From: an uncultured Eubacteriales bacterium
GTDB lineage: Bacteria > Bacillota > Clostridia > Christensenellales > Christensenellaceae
Assembly: GCA_902782475.1 (NCBI GenBank)
Contig: CACZNR010000114.1
Location: forward strand, 1 to 6,286
Direction of reading: 5' to 3'
Length of the DNA stretch: 6,286 bases
Shown here: positions 1 to 5,852 of the stretch, piece by piece
How positions within the stretch are numbered: position 1 is the first letter of the stretch
How the letters are laid out: each line of letters starts with the position of its first letter
Notes under the pieces: model-generated
What the model was told of the DNA's origin: nothing
Seen by the model: the letters and a program-made list of their open reading frames with translations, nothing else
Database searches by the model: none
Position numbers and translations under genes: made by a program

Positions 1-87
1 AATACCCAAGAGGCCGAAGGGGCTCCCCTGCTAAGGGAGTAGTACGTTGATAGCGTAGCGAGGGTTCAAATCCCTCTTTCTCCGCCA
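1..87 (+). tRNA. tRNA-Ser (anticodon GCU), 5' end cut by window edge
   Basis: Serine tRNA reading AGC/AGU codons. The anticodon stem is CTCCC (23-27) paired with GGGAG (35-39), and the seven-base loop CTGCTAA carries anticodon GCT at 30-32. The long variable arm (stem 43-46 with 54-57) is the class II mark expected of serine tRNA. The T arm is GAGGG (60-64), loop TTCAAAT, CCCTC (72-76). The 3' acceptor strand is TTTCTCC, followed by discriminator G and an encoded CCA (85-87). Pairing the acceptor predicts a 5' strand GGAGAAA; only its last two bases (1-2) are present, so about five bases lie before the window. It appears intact otherwise. Confidence 0.96.
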
Positions 88-91
88 GAAT

Positions 92-121
92 AAAAACCGG
101 GATCATGGTCCCGGTATTTTA
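92..121. terminator. Bidirectional intrinsic terminator between tRNA-Ser and the convergent minus-strand genes
   Basis: A perfect 7-bp stem, ACCGGGA (96-102) with TCCCGGT (109-115), has a six-base loop. It is followed by ATTTTATTT on the plus strand and preceded by AAAAA, which reads as a T-run on the minus strand. It therefore serves as a Rho-independent terminator for the tRNA and for the transcript coming from the right. The minus-strand TAA stop of the peptidase remnant (119-121) lies inside the plus-strand T-run. Confidence 0.85.
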
Positions 122-406
122 TTTGTAATCAAACTGTCCTAATAGCTGCTTAAGAAATACATATAACCTGTTGAAAGAAGCTCTGTTCATCCATTCATTG
201 ACAGAGTGGCATTCATTACCGATCGGAGCAAACATAACACAGTCAAGAGAGGGTCTTCTTGGGAGAAAGTCGCATATCTCAAGCCGGCCTGGACAGATAA
301 TCTCCTGCATTTCTTGCCCATAGAAATCCATCATCAATCCGGCAGTGATTCCCTTGAGCCTTGAATCTTTTATATATTCCCATGGTTCGTAGCGTGTTTC
401 AGGGAA
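119..406 (-). pseudogene. C-terminal remnant of an M20-family aminoacyl-histidine dipeptidase (PepD-like)
   Basis: About 95 codons are open from just after the TGA of the upstream pseudouridine synthase gene to a TAA at 119-121. The translation resembles the C-terminal end of PepD-type M20 dipeptidases. The segment YEPWEYIKDSRLK matches the family's Y-P-x-W-x-P-x-(D/E)-S-x-L stretch. LDCVMFAPIGNECHSVNEW matches the LDxISFGPxxxxVHSPDE stretch and keeps the His that is a metal ligand in this family. The final helix is SFNRLYVFLKQLL. Missing are the whole N-terminal and central parts (roughly 80% of a ~480-residue enzyme), including the other metal ligands. The HAGLEC motif is altered to CPGRLEIC, with the His lost. 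There is no ATG near the left edge of the homology and no ribosome binding site before the internal TTG at 337. I infer a deletion remnant that is probably transcribed with the synthase but untranslated. A divergent standalone protein or a readthrough extension is less likely. Confidence 0.72.
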
Positions 407-1288
407 TCAGAGAAGTATTTCCTGCATATCTTCCGGAAGTGGAACTGTAAAGGACATAAGTTGCCGGGTCACAGGATGGATGAATTCAAGATAAAAGGAA
501 TGGAGAGCCTGTCTTGTCATCAACGCTGATGAAGGATTGTACAGTCTGTCCCCGACCAGAGGATGACCGATATATTTCATGTGTACCCGGATCTGGTGAG
601 TCCTGCCTGTCACAAGGTCCAGTTCAACAAGTGAGACATTATTTTTGGGATAATAACCCAGATCTCTGAAGTGAGTGATCGCACTCTCTCCGTTTGCAGG
701 ATCGACATATCTTATCATGGAATCTTTCATTCTGGATATGCCGGCATCTATGGTACCTGTGTGTTCTATAAGTGCGCCTTCAACTATGGCAGTGTACTTT
801 TTCCTGATATGTCCGTCCAGCATTTCCTTACTGAGGACAGAGGAAGCATAAAGATTCTTCGCTATCAGTGTTAGGCCTGTAGTGTCCCGGTCAAGTCTGT
901 TGAGGCAACGGAAAACCAGATGACTGTCATTAAGATGAAATGCTACTCCGTTTGCCAGAGTTTTATCATAATTGGCTCTCGACGGATGTACCGGAAGTCC
1001 TGAGTGTTTGTTTATGACTATGATATCTTCATCTTCATAAACGATGTCCAGTGGTATTTCAGTCTTTATAATCTCATCAGCCATATCATCAAAGAACACT
1101 ATTCTAAGATGATCTCCTGCACCAAGTGCTGTCAGAAGAGGAACTTCAACATCATTCAGAAATACGGTCCCGGAATGATTGGAAAGAAAAGAAAGACATC
1201 TCTTTGAGAAAGAGAGATATTTCAGATATGATCTTATTGTTTTTCCGGAATAGTCTTCACAGATCAAATATTCAAGGACCCTTTGCAT
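407..1288 (-). CDS. RluA-family 23S rRNA pseudouridine synthase (RluD-like)
   Basis: Converts specific uridines to pseudouridine in structured RNA, most likely 23S rRNA, in the cytoplasm. The 293 residues are normal for the Bacillota RluA/RluD group. Residues ~1-68 look like an S4-type RNA-binding region (GTVFLNDVEV). The catalytic domain starts near IVYEDEDIIVINKHSGLPVHP (split here only by position, ~83-102). The signature NRLDRDTTGL holds the catalytic Asp at residue 133. KKYTAIVEG carries the conserved Tyr 165, and GRTHQIRVHM (228-237) with GHPLVGDRLY closes the active site. The usual His before RLD is Asn 130, which I believe also occurs in some Bacillota paralogues. The start is the ATG at 1288; no later Met fits the domain. 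No ribosome binding site precedes it, but a TATAAT lies at the distance expected for a leaderless transcript. Several paralogues exist in these bacteria, so the exact target uridine and the symbol are left open. Confidence 0.95.
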   Translation of the reverse strand: MQRVLEYLICEDYSGKTIRSYLKYLSFSKRCLSFLSNHSGTVFLNDVEVPLLTALGAGDHLRIVFFDDMADEIIKTEIPLDIVYEDEDIIVINKHSGLPVHPSRANYDKTLANGVAFHLNDSHLVFRCLNRLDRDTTGLTLIAKNLYASSVLSKEMLDGHIRKKYTAIVEGALIEHTGTIDAGISRMKDSMIRYVDPANGESAITHFRDLGYYPKNNVSLVELDLVTGRTHQIRVHMKYIGHPLVGDRLYNPSSALMTRQALHSFYLEFIHPVTRQLMSFTVPLPEDMQEILL

Positions 1289-1294
1289 AAGTAG

Positions 1295-1323
1295 ATTATA
1301 GCTTTATTGGAGAGAAATTGCGA
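1295..1323 (-). promoter_or_regulatory. Candidate promoter of the pseudouridine synthase gene, predicting a leaderless mRNA
   Basis: On the minus strand a consensus TATAAT occupies 1300-1295, followed by six bases and then the A of the start ATG at 1288. The usual +1 position therefore coincides with the first base of the start codon. The -35 region, 17 bp upstream (1323-1318, TCGCAA), matches TTGACA only weakly. A second minus-strand TATAAT at 1337-1332 could give a ~37-base leader, but that leader also lacks a Shine-Dalgarno sequence. Confidence 0.5.
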
Positions 1324-1341
1324 TAAAAAGAATTATACAGC

Positions 1342-1365
1342 AAAGAGTCTTTGATGAAAGAGTCT
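1342..1365. repeat. 9-bp direct repeat AAAGAGTCT in the divergent intergenic region
   Basis: AAAGAGTCT occurs at 1342-1350 and again at 1357-1365, 15 bp apart start to start. It lies just upstream of the minus-strand -10 element at 1337-1332 and ahead of the rightward promoter. It may be a tandem protein-binding site or a chance duplication; nothing in the sequence decides which. Confidence 0.4.
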
Positions 1366-1382
1366 ATTCAGGGTCTCAGGTG

Positions 1383-1399
1383 TCATAAGATGTTTATGA
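1383..1399. promoter_or_regulatory. Putative operator palindrome TCATAA-N5-TTATGA
   Basis: Perfect six-base arms, TCATAA (1383-1388) and TTATGA (1394-1399), flank five bases. The right arm falls exactly where the -35 hexamer of the rightward promoter would sit, 17 bp from its -10. This is the usual layout for a repressor of the MarR, HxlR or TetR type. No regulator gene is present in the window, so the binding protein is unknown. Confidence 0.35.
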
Positions 1400-1422
1400 G
1401 CATCACACTGATATGATACAAT
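1394..1422 (+). promoter_or_regulatory. Extended -10 promoter for the TIGR04076 / aldo-keto reductase genes
   Basis: TGA-TACAAT (1414-1422) gives an extended -10 with TG one base before a hexamer matching TATAAT at five of six positions. The region 17 bp upstream, TTATGA, matches TTGACA poorly, as is normal for extended -10 promoters. Transcription would begin near 1429, leaving a ~25-base leader with a GAGGAG ribosome binding site at 1441-1446. Confidence 0.5.
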
Positions 1423-1453
1423 TCATGTGTTAAGAAGTTCGAGGAGCATAGTT

Positions 1454-1795
1454 ATGGAAAAAGATGATATTTTTGAATTATATGACCTTAAAGTAGAAGT
1501 TACTTCTTCCGGGAGGCCTTTTGTATGCAGCCATAAAGAAGGTGATCATTTCCTTGTACAGGGAGAGAACATCATTTTTCCTGAAAATGATCATTTTTCA
1601 ATGTATGCATTAAGTGCTCTTTTACCTCTGTTGCCTGCCAAACAGAGGATGCTTGATGACAATGACTGGATGAAGACAGATACCCTTATAGCCTGTCCTG
1701 ATCCTAACTGCGGAGCCAGATTCAGGATAACGAGAACAGGAATAAGGAAGTTTTCACATTCTGAATGCACTGTAGTACCACTGGAGGAAAAATAA
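1454..1795 (+). CDS. TIGR04076 family protein, function unknown
   Basis: Small soluble protein of 113 residues with no signal peptide or membrane segment. It resembles the widespread uncharacterised family TIGR04076. The matching stretches are YDLKVEV near the N-terminus, VCSHKEGDHFLVQGENI (24-40), FSMYALSALLPLLPAKQR (48-65), NDWMKTD (70-76) and CPDPNCGARFRI (81-92). Cys25, Cys81 and Cys86 are the striking residues; CPDPNC could bind a metal or be redox-active, but that is a guess. The ATG at 1454 was chosen because GAGGAG ends seven bases before it. A GTG in frame at 1427 would add nine residues that do not look like the family. The stop overlaps the start of the aldo/keto reductase gene by one base (TAATG), so the two are made together. 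I infer a shared role, perhaps as an accessory to the reductase. Confidence 0.85.
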   Translation: MEKDDIFELYDLKVEVTSSGRPFVCSHKEGDHFLVQGENIIFPENDHFSMYALSALLPLLPAKQRMLDDNDWMKTDTLIACPDPNCGARFRITRTGIRKFSHSECTVVPLEEK

Positions 1796-2835
1796 TGGAC
1801 AGAAAAAATACTTTTTCAAACGGATATACTTTCAACAGGATAATAAACGGATGTTGGCAGCTTTCTGCTGAACACAGCCTCCAGGGAAAGATAGATCTTA
1901 AAGATGTCATGTATGCATTTCACAGGCTGAAGGATGAAGGATTTATCACATTCGACTGTGCAGATATATATACAGGAGCCGAAGAGATACTTGGAATGTT
2001 TGTCCAGGAACTGAAGGCTTCAGGTGATTATAAGGAAGAAGATATTCAGATCCATACCAAATTCGTACCGGATAAGGGCATACTTGCTGAGATAGACAGG
2101 GAATATGTCGAGAGGATTGTCGACAGATCCCTTTCGAGGATGCACAGGGAGGCACTGGATCTCGTTCAGTTCCACTGGTGGGATTTTGAGATACCTGGAA
2201 TGATGGATACTGCTTTTGAACTAGTAAGACTTCAGGAAAAAGGGAAGATCAGGAACATAGGCATGTGCAATATGGATACAGAAAGGCTCAAGCAGTTCCT
2301 GGATGCAGGCATAAATGTAGTTTCAAATCAGGCACAGTATTCATTCTTTGACAGAAGGCCTGAAAAAACTCTTCTGAAGTTCAGCAGTGAACATGGCATC
2401 AAAACGTTCTGCTATGGTACTCTTGCAGGGGGATTCCTTGATGAAAGATATATAGGAGTGCCTTATGACAGGCCGGAGACGAGATCCCAGGTCAAATACA
2501 TGCAGGTGATAGAAGATACTCTTACATGGGACGGCCTGCAGGAACTTCTGGTACTTTTAAAGGGCATTGCAGATAAATATGATGTGAAGATAGCCAATGT
2601 AGCTACTCAGTATGTTCTTAAACAGAACGGAGTCGGGGCAGTAATGATCGGGACCAGGAATTCAAAGCATATAGATTCAAATCTTAAGACACTGGGATTT
2701 GATCTTTCAGAGAAAGACATGTCTGACATAGGAGAATTCCTTGACAGATTCCCTGTGCTTCCGGGAGAATGCTATGAGCTTGAAAGACATTCACCGAGAT
2801 ATAAGGGCATAATACTGACAGACCTTAACAAATAA
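1795..2835 (+). CDS. Aldo/keto reductase
   Basis: NAD(P)H-dependent reductase of the AKR superfamily; a cytoplasmic TIM-barrel enzyme of 346 residues that reduces an aldehyde or ketone (or runs in reverse). The catalytic tetrad is visible: Asp54 and Tyr59 in FDCADIYTG, Lys89 in IHTKF, and His127 in QFHWWD. Further family marks are GKIRNIGMCN (150-159), NVVSNQAQYS (174-183), and the cofactor-binding MIGTRNSKHIDSN (284-296). The start ATG at 1795 has GGAGG seven bases upstream inside the end of the preceding gene. An in-frame ATG at 1765 lies deeper in that gene and is unlikely. The C-terminal ~25 residues (LPGECYELERHSPR onward) extend past the barrel. The substrate cannot be told from sequence. 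Co-translation with the TIGR04076 protein suggests one functional unit. No terminator follows, so some transcription may continue into the phosphoesterase gene. Confidence 0.94.
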   Translation: MDRKNTFSNGYTFNRIINGCWQLSAEHSLQGKIDLKDVMYAFHRLKDEGFITFDCADIYTGAEEILGMFVQELKASGDYKEEDIQIHTKFVPDKGILAEIDREYVERIVDRSLSRMHREALDLVQFHWWDFEIPGMMDTAFELVRLQEKGKIRNIGMCNMDTERLKQFLDAGINVVSNQAQYSFFDRRPEKTLLKFSSEHGIKTFCYGTLAGGFLDERYIGVPYDRPETRSQVKYMQVIEDTLTWDGLQELLVLLKGIADKYDVKIANVATQYVLKQNGVGAVMIGTRNSKHIDSNLKTLGFDLSEKDMSDIGEFLDRFPVLPGECYELERHSPRYKGIILTDLNK

Positions 2836-2847
2836 TTCATTATATTC

Positions 2848-2856
2848 TGTTATCAT
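2848..2856 (+). promoter_or_regulatory. Candidate extended -10 promoter before the phosphoesterase gene
   Basis: TGT-TATCAT matches an extended -10 with five of six hexamer bases. Initiation would fall near 2863, about 20 bases before the start codon. A good -35 look-alike, TTAACA (2825-2830), lies 20 bp upstream of the hexamer, which is too far to be convincing. Internal promoter within a possible longer transcript. Confidence 0.35.
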
Positions 2857-2883
2857 TTAAGTATCTTAGGATGTAAGGACTGA

Positions 2884-3729
2884 ATGATAATGTACAGGAT
2901 AGATAACAGAACACCATGGAGGATCATAATATATAAGATCATTCTCATGGTGTTTTTTTCAATATTTGTCACCCAGGAATTTTACAGGGGAATGGTGATA
3001 AAAAAGTATGAGATCCATTCCGAAAAAATAGACAGTGACACCAGGATCCTTGTGATATCAGATCTTCACAGCTGCGAGTTCGGAAAAGGTCAGGAAAATC
3101 TCATGCAGGAGATCAGGGAGATCGATCCGGATCTTATATTTCTTCCCGGAGACATAGTGGATGATTATCTTCCGCAGGGACCTGCCGAGACACTTTTAAA
3201 ACAGATCGGAAATGAATACAGATGCTATTATGTTACAGGCAATCACGAACTCTGGACTCACAGATCAGATGAGATAAAAGATATGATAAGGGGATATGGT
3301 GTAACTGTACTGGAAGGAGAGCATGATACGATCTCTGTAAATGGAGATGTCCTTAATATATGTGGTATAGATGATCCTTACAGTAAGACTGAGAACGTTC
3401 AGCTAAGAGATGCCTTTAAAGAGCTTGATAACAGCAGGTATACAATTCTTCTGGCTCATCGGCCTGAGAGGGATTTCAAATATGATGCATATCCCTGTGA
3501 TCTCGTCGTGACGGGACACGCCCATGGTGGACAGTGGAGACTTCCGGGCATCATAGAAGGGGTGTATGCACCTAATCAGGGCTTTTTTCCCAAGTATGCA
3601 GGAGGAAGATTTGATTTTGAAGATCATGTCATGATCATAAGCAGAGGACTGGCTCTTAACTACACAACGCCAAGGATATTCAATCCGCCGGAACTGACAC
3701 TGATAGTTCTTAAAAGCAAAACGCAATGA
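2884..3729 (+). CDS. Membrane-anchored calcineurin-like metallophosphoesterase (YkuE/YaeI-like)
   Basis: Metal-dependent phosphoesterase of 281 residues. A single hydrophobic segment near the N-terminus (about residues 13-30) probably anchors it with the catalytic domain outside the membrane. The two-metal motifs occur in order: D60-x-H62 (ISDLHS), GD at 89-90 (LPGDIVDD), GNHE with Asn120 and His121, His192 (LLAHRPE), and GHAHGG with His212 and His214. The tail GLALNYTTPRIFNPPELTLIVL is typical of the group that includes Bacillus YkuE and E. coli YaeI. Its natural substrate is not settled; related proteins act on phosphodiester or lipid-linked phosphate. The start is ambiguous: ATG 2884 lies four bases after AAGGA (2875-2879), and ATG 2890 lies ten bases after it; the proteins differ by two residues. 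It follows the reductase gene by 48 bases on the same strand. Confidence 0.92.
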   Translation: MIMYRIDNRTPWRIIIYKIILMVFFSIFVTQEFYRGMVIKKYEIHSEKIDSDTRILVISDLHSCEFGKGQENLMQEIREIDPDLIFLPGDIVDDYLPQGPAETLLKQIGNEYRCYYVTGNHELWTHRSDEIKDMIRGYGVTVLEGEHDTISVNGDVLNICGIDDPYSKTENVQLRDAFKELDNSRYTILLAHRPERDFKYDAYPCDLVVTGHAHGGQWRLPGIIEGVYAPNQGFFPKYAGGRFDFEDHVMIISRGLALNYTTPRIFNPPELTLIVLKSKTQ

Positions 3730-3756
3730 CATATGTAATTAAAAACATCATATAAT
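3726..3756 (+). promoter_or_regulatory. Candidate promoter for the GH125-ThrE operon
   Basis: A consensus TATAAT at 3751-3756 sits in an AT-rich 63-base gap. ATGACA (3726-3731) matches TTGACA at five of six positions and overlaps the stop codon of the phosphoesterase gene. The spacing of 19 bp is longer than ideal. Initiation near 3763 would leave a ~30-base leader with AAGGG at 3778-3782, ten bases before the ATG. No terminator hairpin precedes it. Confidence 0.45.
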
Positions 3757-3792
3757 ATATATGTGATATTTTTCAGAAAGGGAAAACAATAA

Positions 3793-5073
3793 ATGAAAAT
3801 ACCTGAATCACTATTAAACGAGGCAGAACATCTGCAGGATTATTATGAAAAGAATTATCCGAAGCTTGCACCACTGGTGGCACAGTGCTTTTTAAGCACC
3901 ATCTCCACAACTGTTGAAAAACTGGATGACGGCTCATACTTCGTCATCACAGGAGACATACCAGCCATGTGGCTGAGGGATTCCTATGCCCAGGTCATAT
4001 TCTATATCAGATATGCAAAAGAGGACGCTTACTTAAGGGAGATACTTGAGAGCGTAATAGCAAAACATGCTGTTCAGATCCTGGCTGATCCTTATGCAAA
4101 TGCATTCAATAAGGATGAGAGCGATCCAAACAGAGGCCATAAGACAGATATCACTGACCATTTTCCACTGGTATGGGAAAGAAAGTACGAACTTGATTCA
4201 CTTTGCGCACCTTTATACCTGTCATATGAATACTGGAAGACCATAGGTGAGGAAAAGATCTTCACGGACACATGGAAGGAAATGGCATATGCCATACTGA
4301 AAGTCATAAGGACAGAGCAGCATCATGAAAACTCACCTTTCTCATTCAAGAGAAGGGAAGGGGTCCTCTGTAACGATGGAAAAGGGTCTCCTGTTGGTTA
4401 TACAGGGATGTCATGGACGGCTTTCAGACCTTCCGATGATGCATGCATCTACCATTATCTGATACCTGCAAACATGATGGCTGTGAAGGCTCTTGAAAAG
4501 CTTCTTGAGATCAACCAAAAAGTATACAAGGATGAGTTCATATCCAGTGAAGCAGAAGAGCTGAAAGAACAGATCCAGAAGGGTATAGACACTTACGGGA
4601 TCGCAGATACTGAAAAGTATGGAAAGATATATGCCTATGAGGTTGACGGACTTGGGCACCAGAACCTTATGGACGACGCCAACTCACCAAGCCTTCTTGC
4701 CATACCTTATCTCGGGTATGCGGAAAAGAATGATCCTATGTATCTCAGGACACGCAGATTCGTCCTTTCAAAGGATAATCCTTATTATTATGAAGGACCA
4801 TATGCAAAAGGCATCGGAAGCCCTCATACAAAGGAAGGATATATCTGGCATATAGCACTTATAATGCAGGCTCTTACGACAGATGACAGGGAAGAGATAA
4901 AGGGCATACTTGAGACCCTTTCAAATACACATGCAGGAACCAATTACATGCATGAATCCTTTGACCCGAAGGACCCTGATAATTATTCCAGACCTTGGTT
5001 TGCATGGGCAAATTCACTGTTTGCACATCTCATGGTACATCTGATGGATATAGATTTCTTTAAAGGAGAATAA
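3793..5073 (+). CDS. Glycoside hydrolase family 125 exo-alpha-1,6-mannosidase
   Basis: Metal-independent inverting enzyme that removes terminal alpha-1,6-linked mannose, for example from N-glycan or yeast-mannan fragments. The 426 residues match full-length GH125 (formerly DUF1237), known from Clostridium perfringens and Streptococcus pneumoniae. Family stretches are TGDIPAMWLRDS (53-64), DPNRGHKTD (111-119), YTGMSWTAFRPSDDACIYHY (203-222), DDANSPSLLAIPYLG (294-308) and YMHESFDPKDPDNYSRPWFA (385-404). By comparison with the C. perfringens enzyme (acid Asp220, base Glu393), Asp215 and Glu388 here have the same 173-residue separation and local sequence. There is no signal peptide or membrane segment, so it works in the cytoplasm on imported oligosaccharides; no glycan transporter is in the window. 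The gene ends in TAATG, overlapping the next start by one base, so it is translationally coupled to the ThrE genes. Confidence 0.96.
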   Translation: MKIPESLLNEAEHLQDYYEKNYPKLAPLVAQCFLSTISTTVEKLDDGSYFVITGDIPAMWLRDSYAQVIFYIRYAKEDAYLREILESVIAKHAVQILADPYANAFNKDESDPNRGHKTDITDHFPLVWERKYELDSLCAPLYLSYEYWKTIGEEKIFTDTWKEMAYAILKVIRTEQHHENSPFSFKRREGVLCNDGKGSPVGYTGMSWTAFRPSDDACIYHYLIPANMMAVKALEKLLEINQKVYKDEFISSEAEELKEQIQKGIDTYGIADTEKYGKIYAYEVDGLGHQNLMDDANSPSLLAIPYLGYAEKNDPMYLRTRRFVLSKDNPYYYEGPYAKGIGSPHTKEGYIWHIALIMQALTTDDREEIKGILETLSNTHAGTNYMHESFDPKDPDNYSRPWFAWANSLFAHLMVHLMDIDFFKGE

Positions 5074-5852
5074 TGACTGGTACAGAGAAGGATGTCCTGG
5101 ACATAGCAGCCAGGGCCGGAAAGATATTGCTGGAAAACGGAGCGGAGATATCTAGGATCGAAGAGACCATGGACAGGATAATAAGATCCTTTGACATAGT
5201 GTCTCATGATTATTATGTCCTGAGTAACGGAATATTCCTGACAGAAAATACAAAGGATAAGACATATGCAAAGGTGGGGCATATACCGATCGGTGCCACA
5301 CGCCTGGATAAGGTGATAGAGGTAAACTCACTTTCCAGACGCATAGTGAGCGGAGAACTTAGGGATACAGACAGGATAAGGGAAGAGCTTGACCGCATAG
5401 AGAACATAAAGGCGTATCCTGATGCTCTTATGATAGCTGCCGCTGCAATAGGCAGTGCCGGATTTGCGTATGTCATGGGCGGATCCATCAAAGACAGTAT
5501 AATAGCACTATTCGGAGGATTCATAGTATATGTCTGCACGTTACTGGCAGCCAGGATGAAGCTCTCGAAGATCACGCTCAATATCTTTTCTGTCATGGCA
5601 GGATGTCTGTTTTCCATCGTCATATACCATATGGGATTTGGTGACAACATAAATGCCATAATAGCCGGTACAGTTGTACCACAGATACCCGGGATAGCAT
5701 TCATAAACGCCATAAGGGACATGGGAAACGGGGATTATCTTTCGGGATCCATAAGGATGCTTGATGCTCTTCTGACTTTTCTGTGCATAGCAGTGGGGGC
5801 AGGTTTTTCTCTTGCCATATATACTCTGATAACCGGAGGTACACTGTTATGA
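5073..5852 (+). CDS. ThrE-type threonine/serine exporter, large subunit (ThrE N-terminal family, DUF1212)
   Basis: Inner-membrane protein of 259 residues, corresponding to the N-terminal half of ThrE-family exporters, which move L-threonine and L-serine out of the cell. Residues 1-115 form the soluble domain, with the family pattern AGKILLENGAEISRIEETM (15-33) and YYVLSNGIFLT (47-57). Membrane segments follow at about 117-135, 143-159, 168-187, 193-210 and 228-254. The conserved PQIPGIAFINAIRDMGNGD (203-221) lies just before the last one. The start ATG at 5073 shares a base with the TAA of the mannosidase gene and has AGGAG four bases upstream. The stop TGA overlaps the next ATG (ATGA). Transport of threonine/serine is known only for the C. 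glutamicum single-chain relative; the substrate here is inferred. Confidence 0.9.
   Translation: MTGTEKDVLDIAARAGKILLENGAEISRIEETMDRIIRSFDIVSHDYYVLSNGIFLTENTKDKTYAKVGHIPIGATRLDKVIEVNSLSRRIVSGELRDTDRIREELDRIENIKAYPDALMIAAAAIGSAGFAYVMGGSIKDSIIALFGGFIVYVCTLLAARMKLSKITLNIFSVMAGCLFSIVIYHMGFGDNINAIIAGTVVPQIPGIAFINAIRDMGNGDYLSGSIRMLDALLTFLCIAVGAGFSLAIYTLITGGTLL

Noticed and set aside
119..337. 72-residue open frame starting at an internal TTG on the minus strand, as a standalone gene
   Set aside because: The homology to M20 peptidases extends upstream of the TTG to the synthase stop codon, and no ribosome binding site precedes the TTG. It is better described as part of a longer remnant.
671..1207. 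Two plus-strand open frames (671-874 and 1004-1207) opposite the pseudouridine synthase
   Set aside because: They are short, lack ribosome binding sites and resemble no family, and they lie antisense to a clearly real conserved gene.
1427..1453. Longer N-terminus for the TIGR04076 protein from GTG at 1427
   Set aside because: The added residues fall on the ribosome binding site of the ATG at 1454, and the predicted transcript start is near 1429.
1765..1794. Earlier ATG for the aldo/keto reductase at 1765
   Set aside because: It would overlap the previous gene by 31 bases, and the GGAGG at 1783-1787 is correctly spaced for the ATG at 1795.
3729..3764. ACATAT (3729-3734) and ATATGT (3759-3764) as a terminator or riboswitch stem
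   Set aside because: The stem is short and AT-only apart from one pair, the loop is 24 bases, and no T-run follows. It is more simply part of an AT-rich promoter.
4092..4659. Minus-strand open frames (4092-4307 and 4411-4659) opposite the mannosidase gene
   Set aside because: They are antisense shadows of a full-length GH125 gene, without start signals or recognisable domains.
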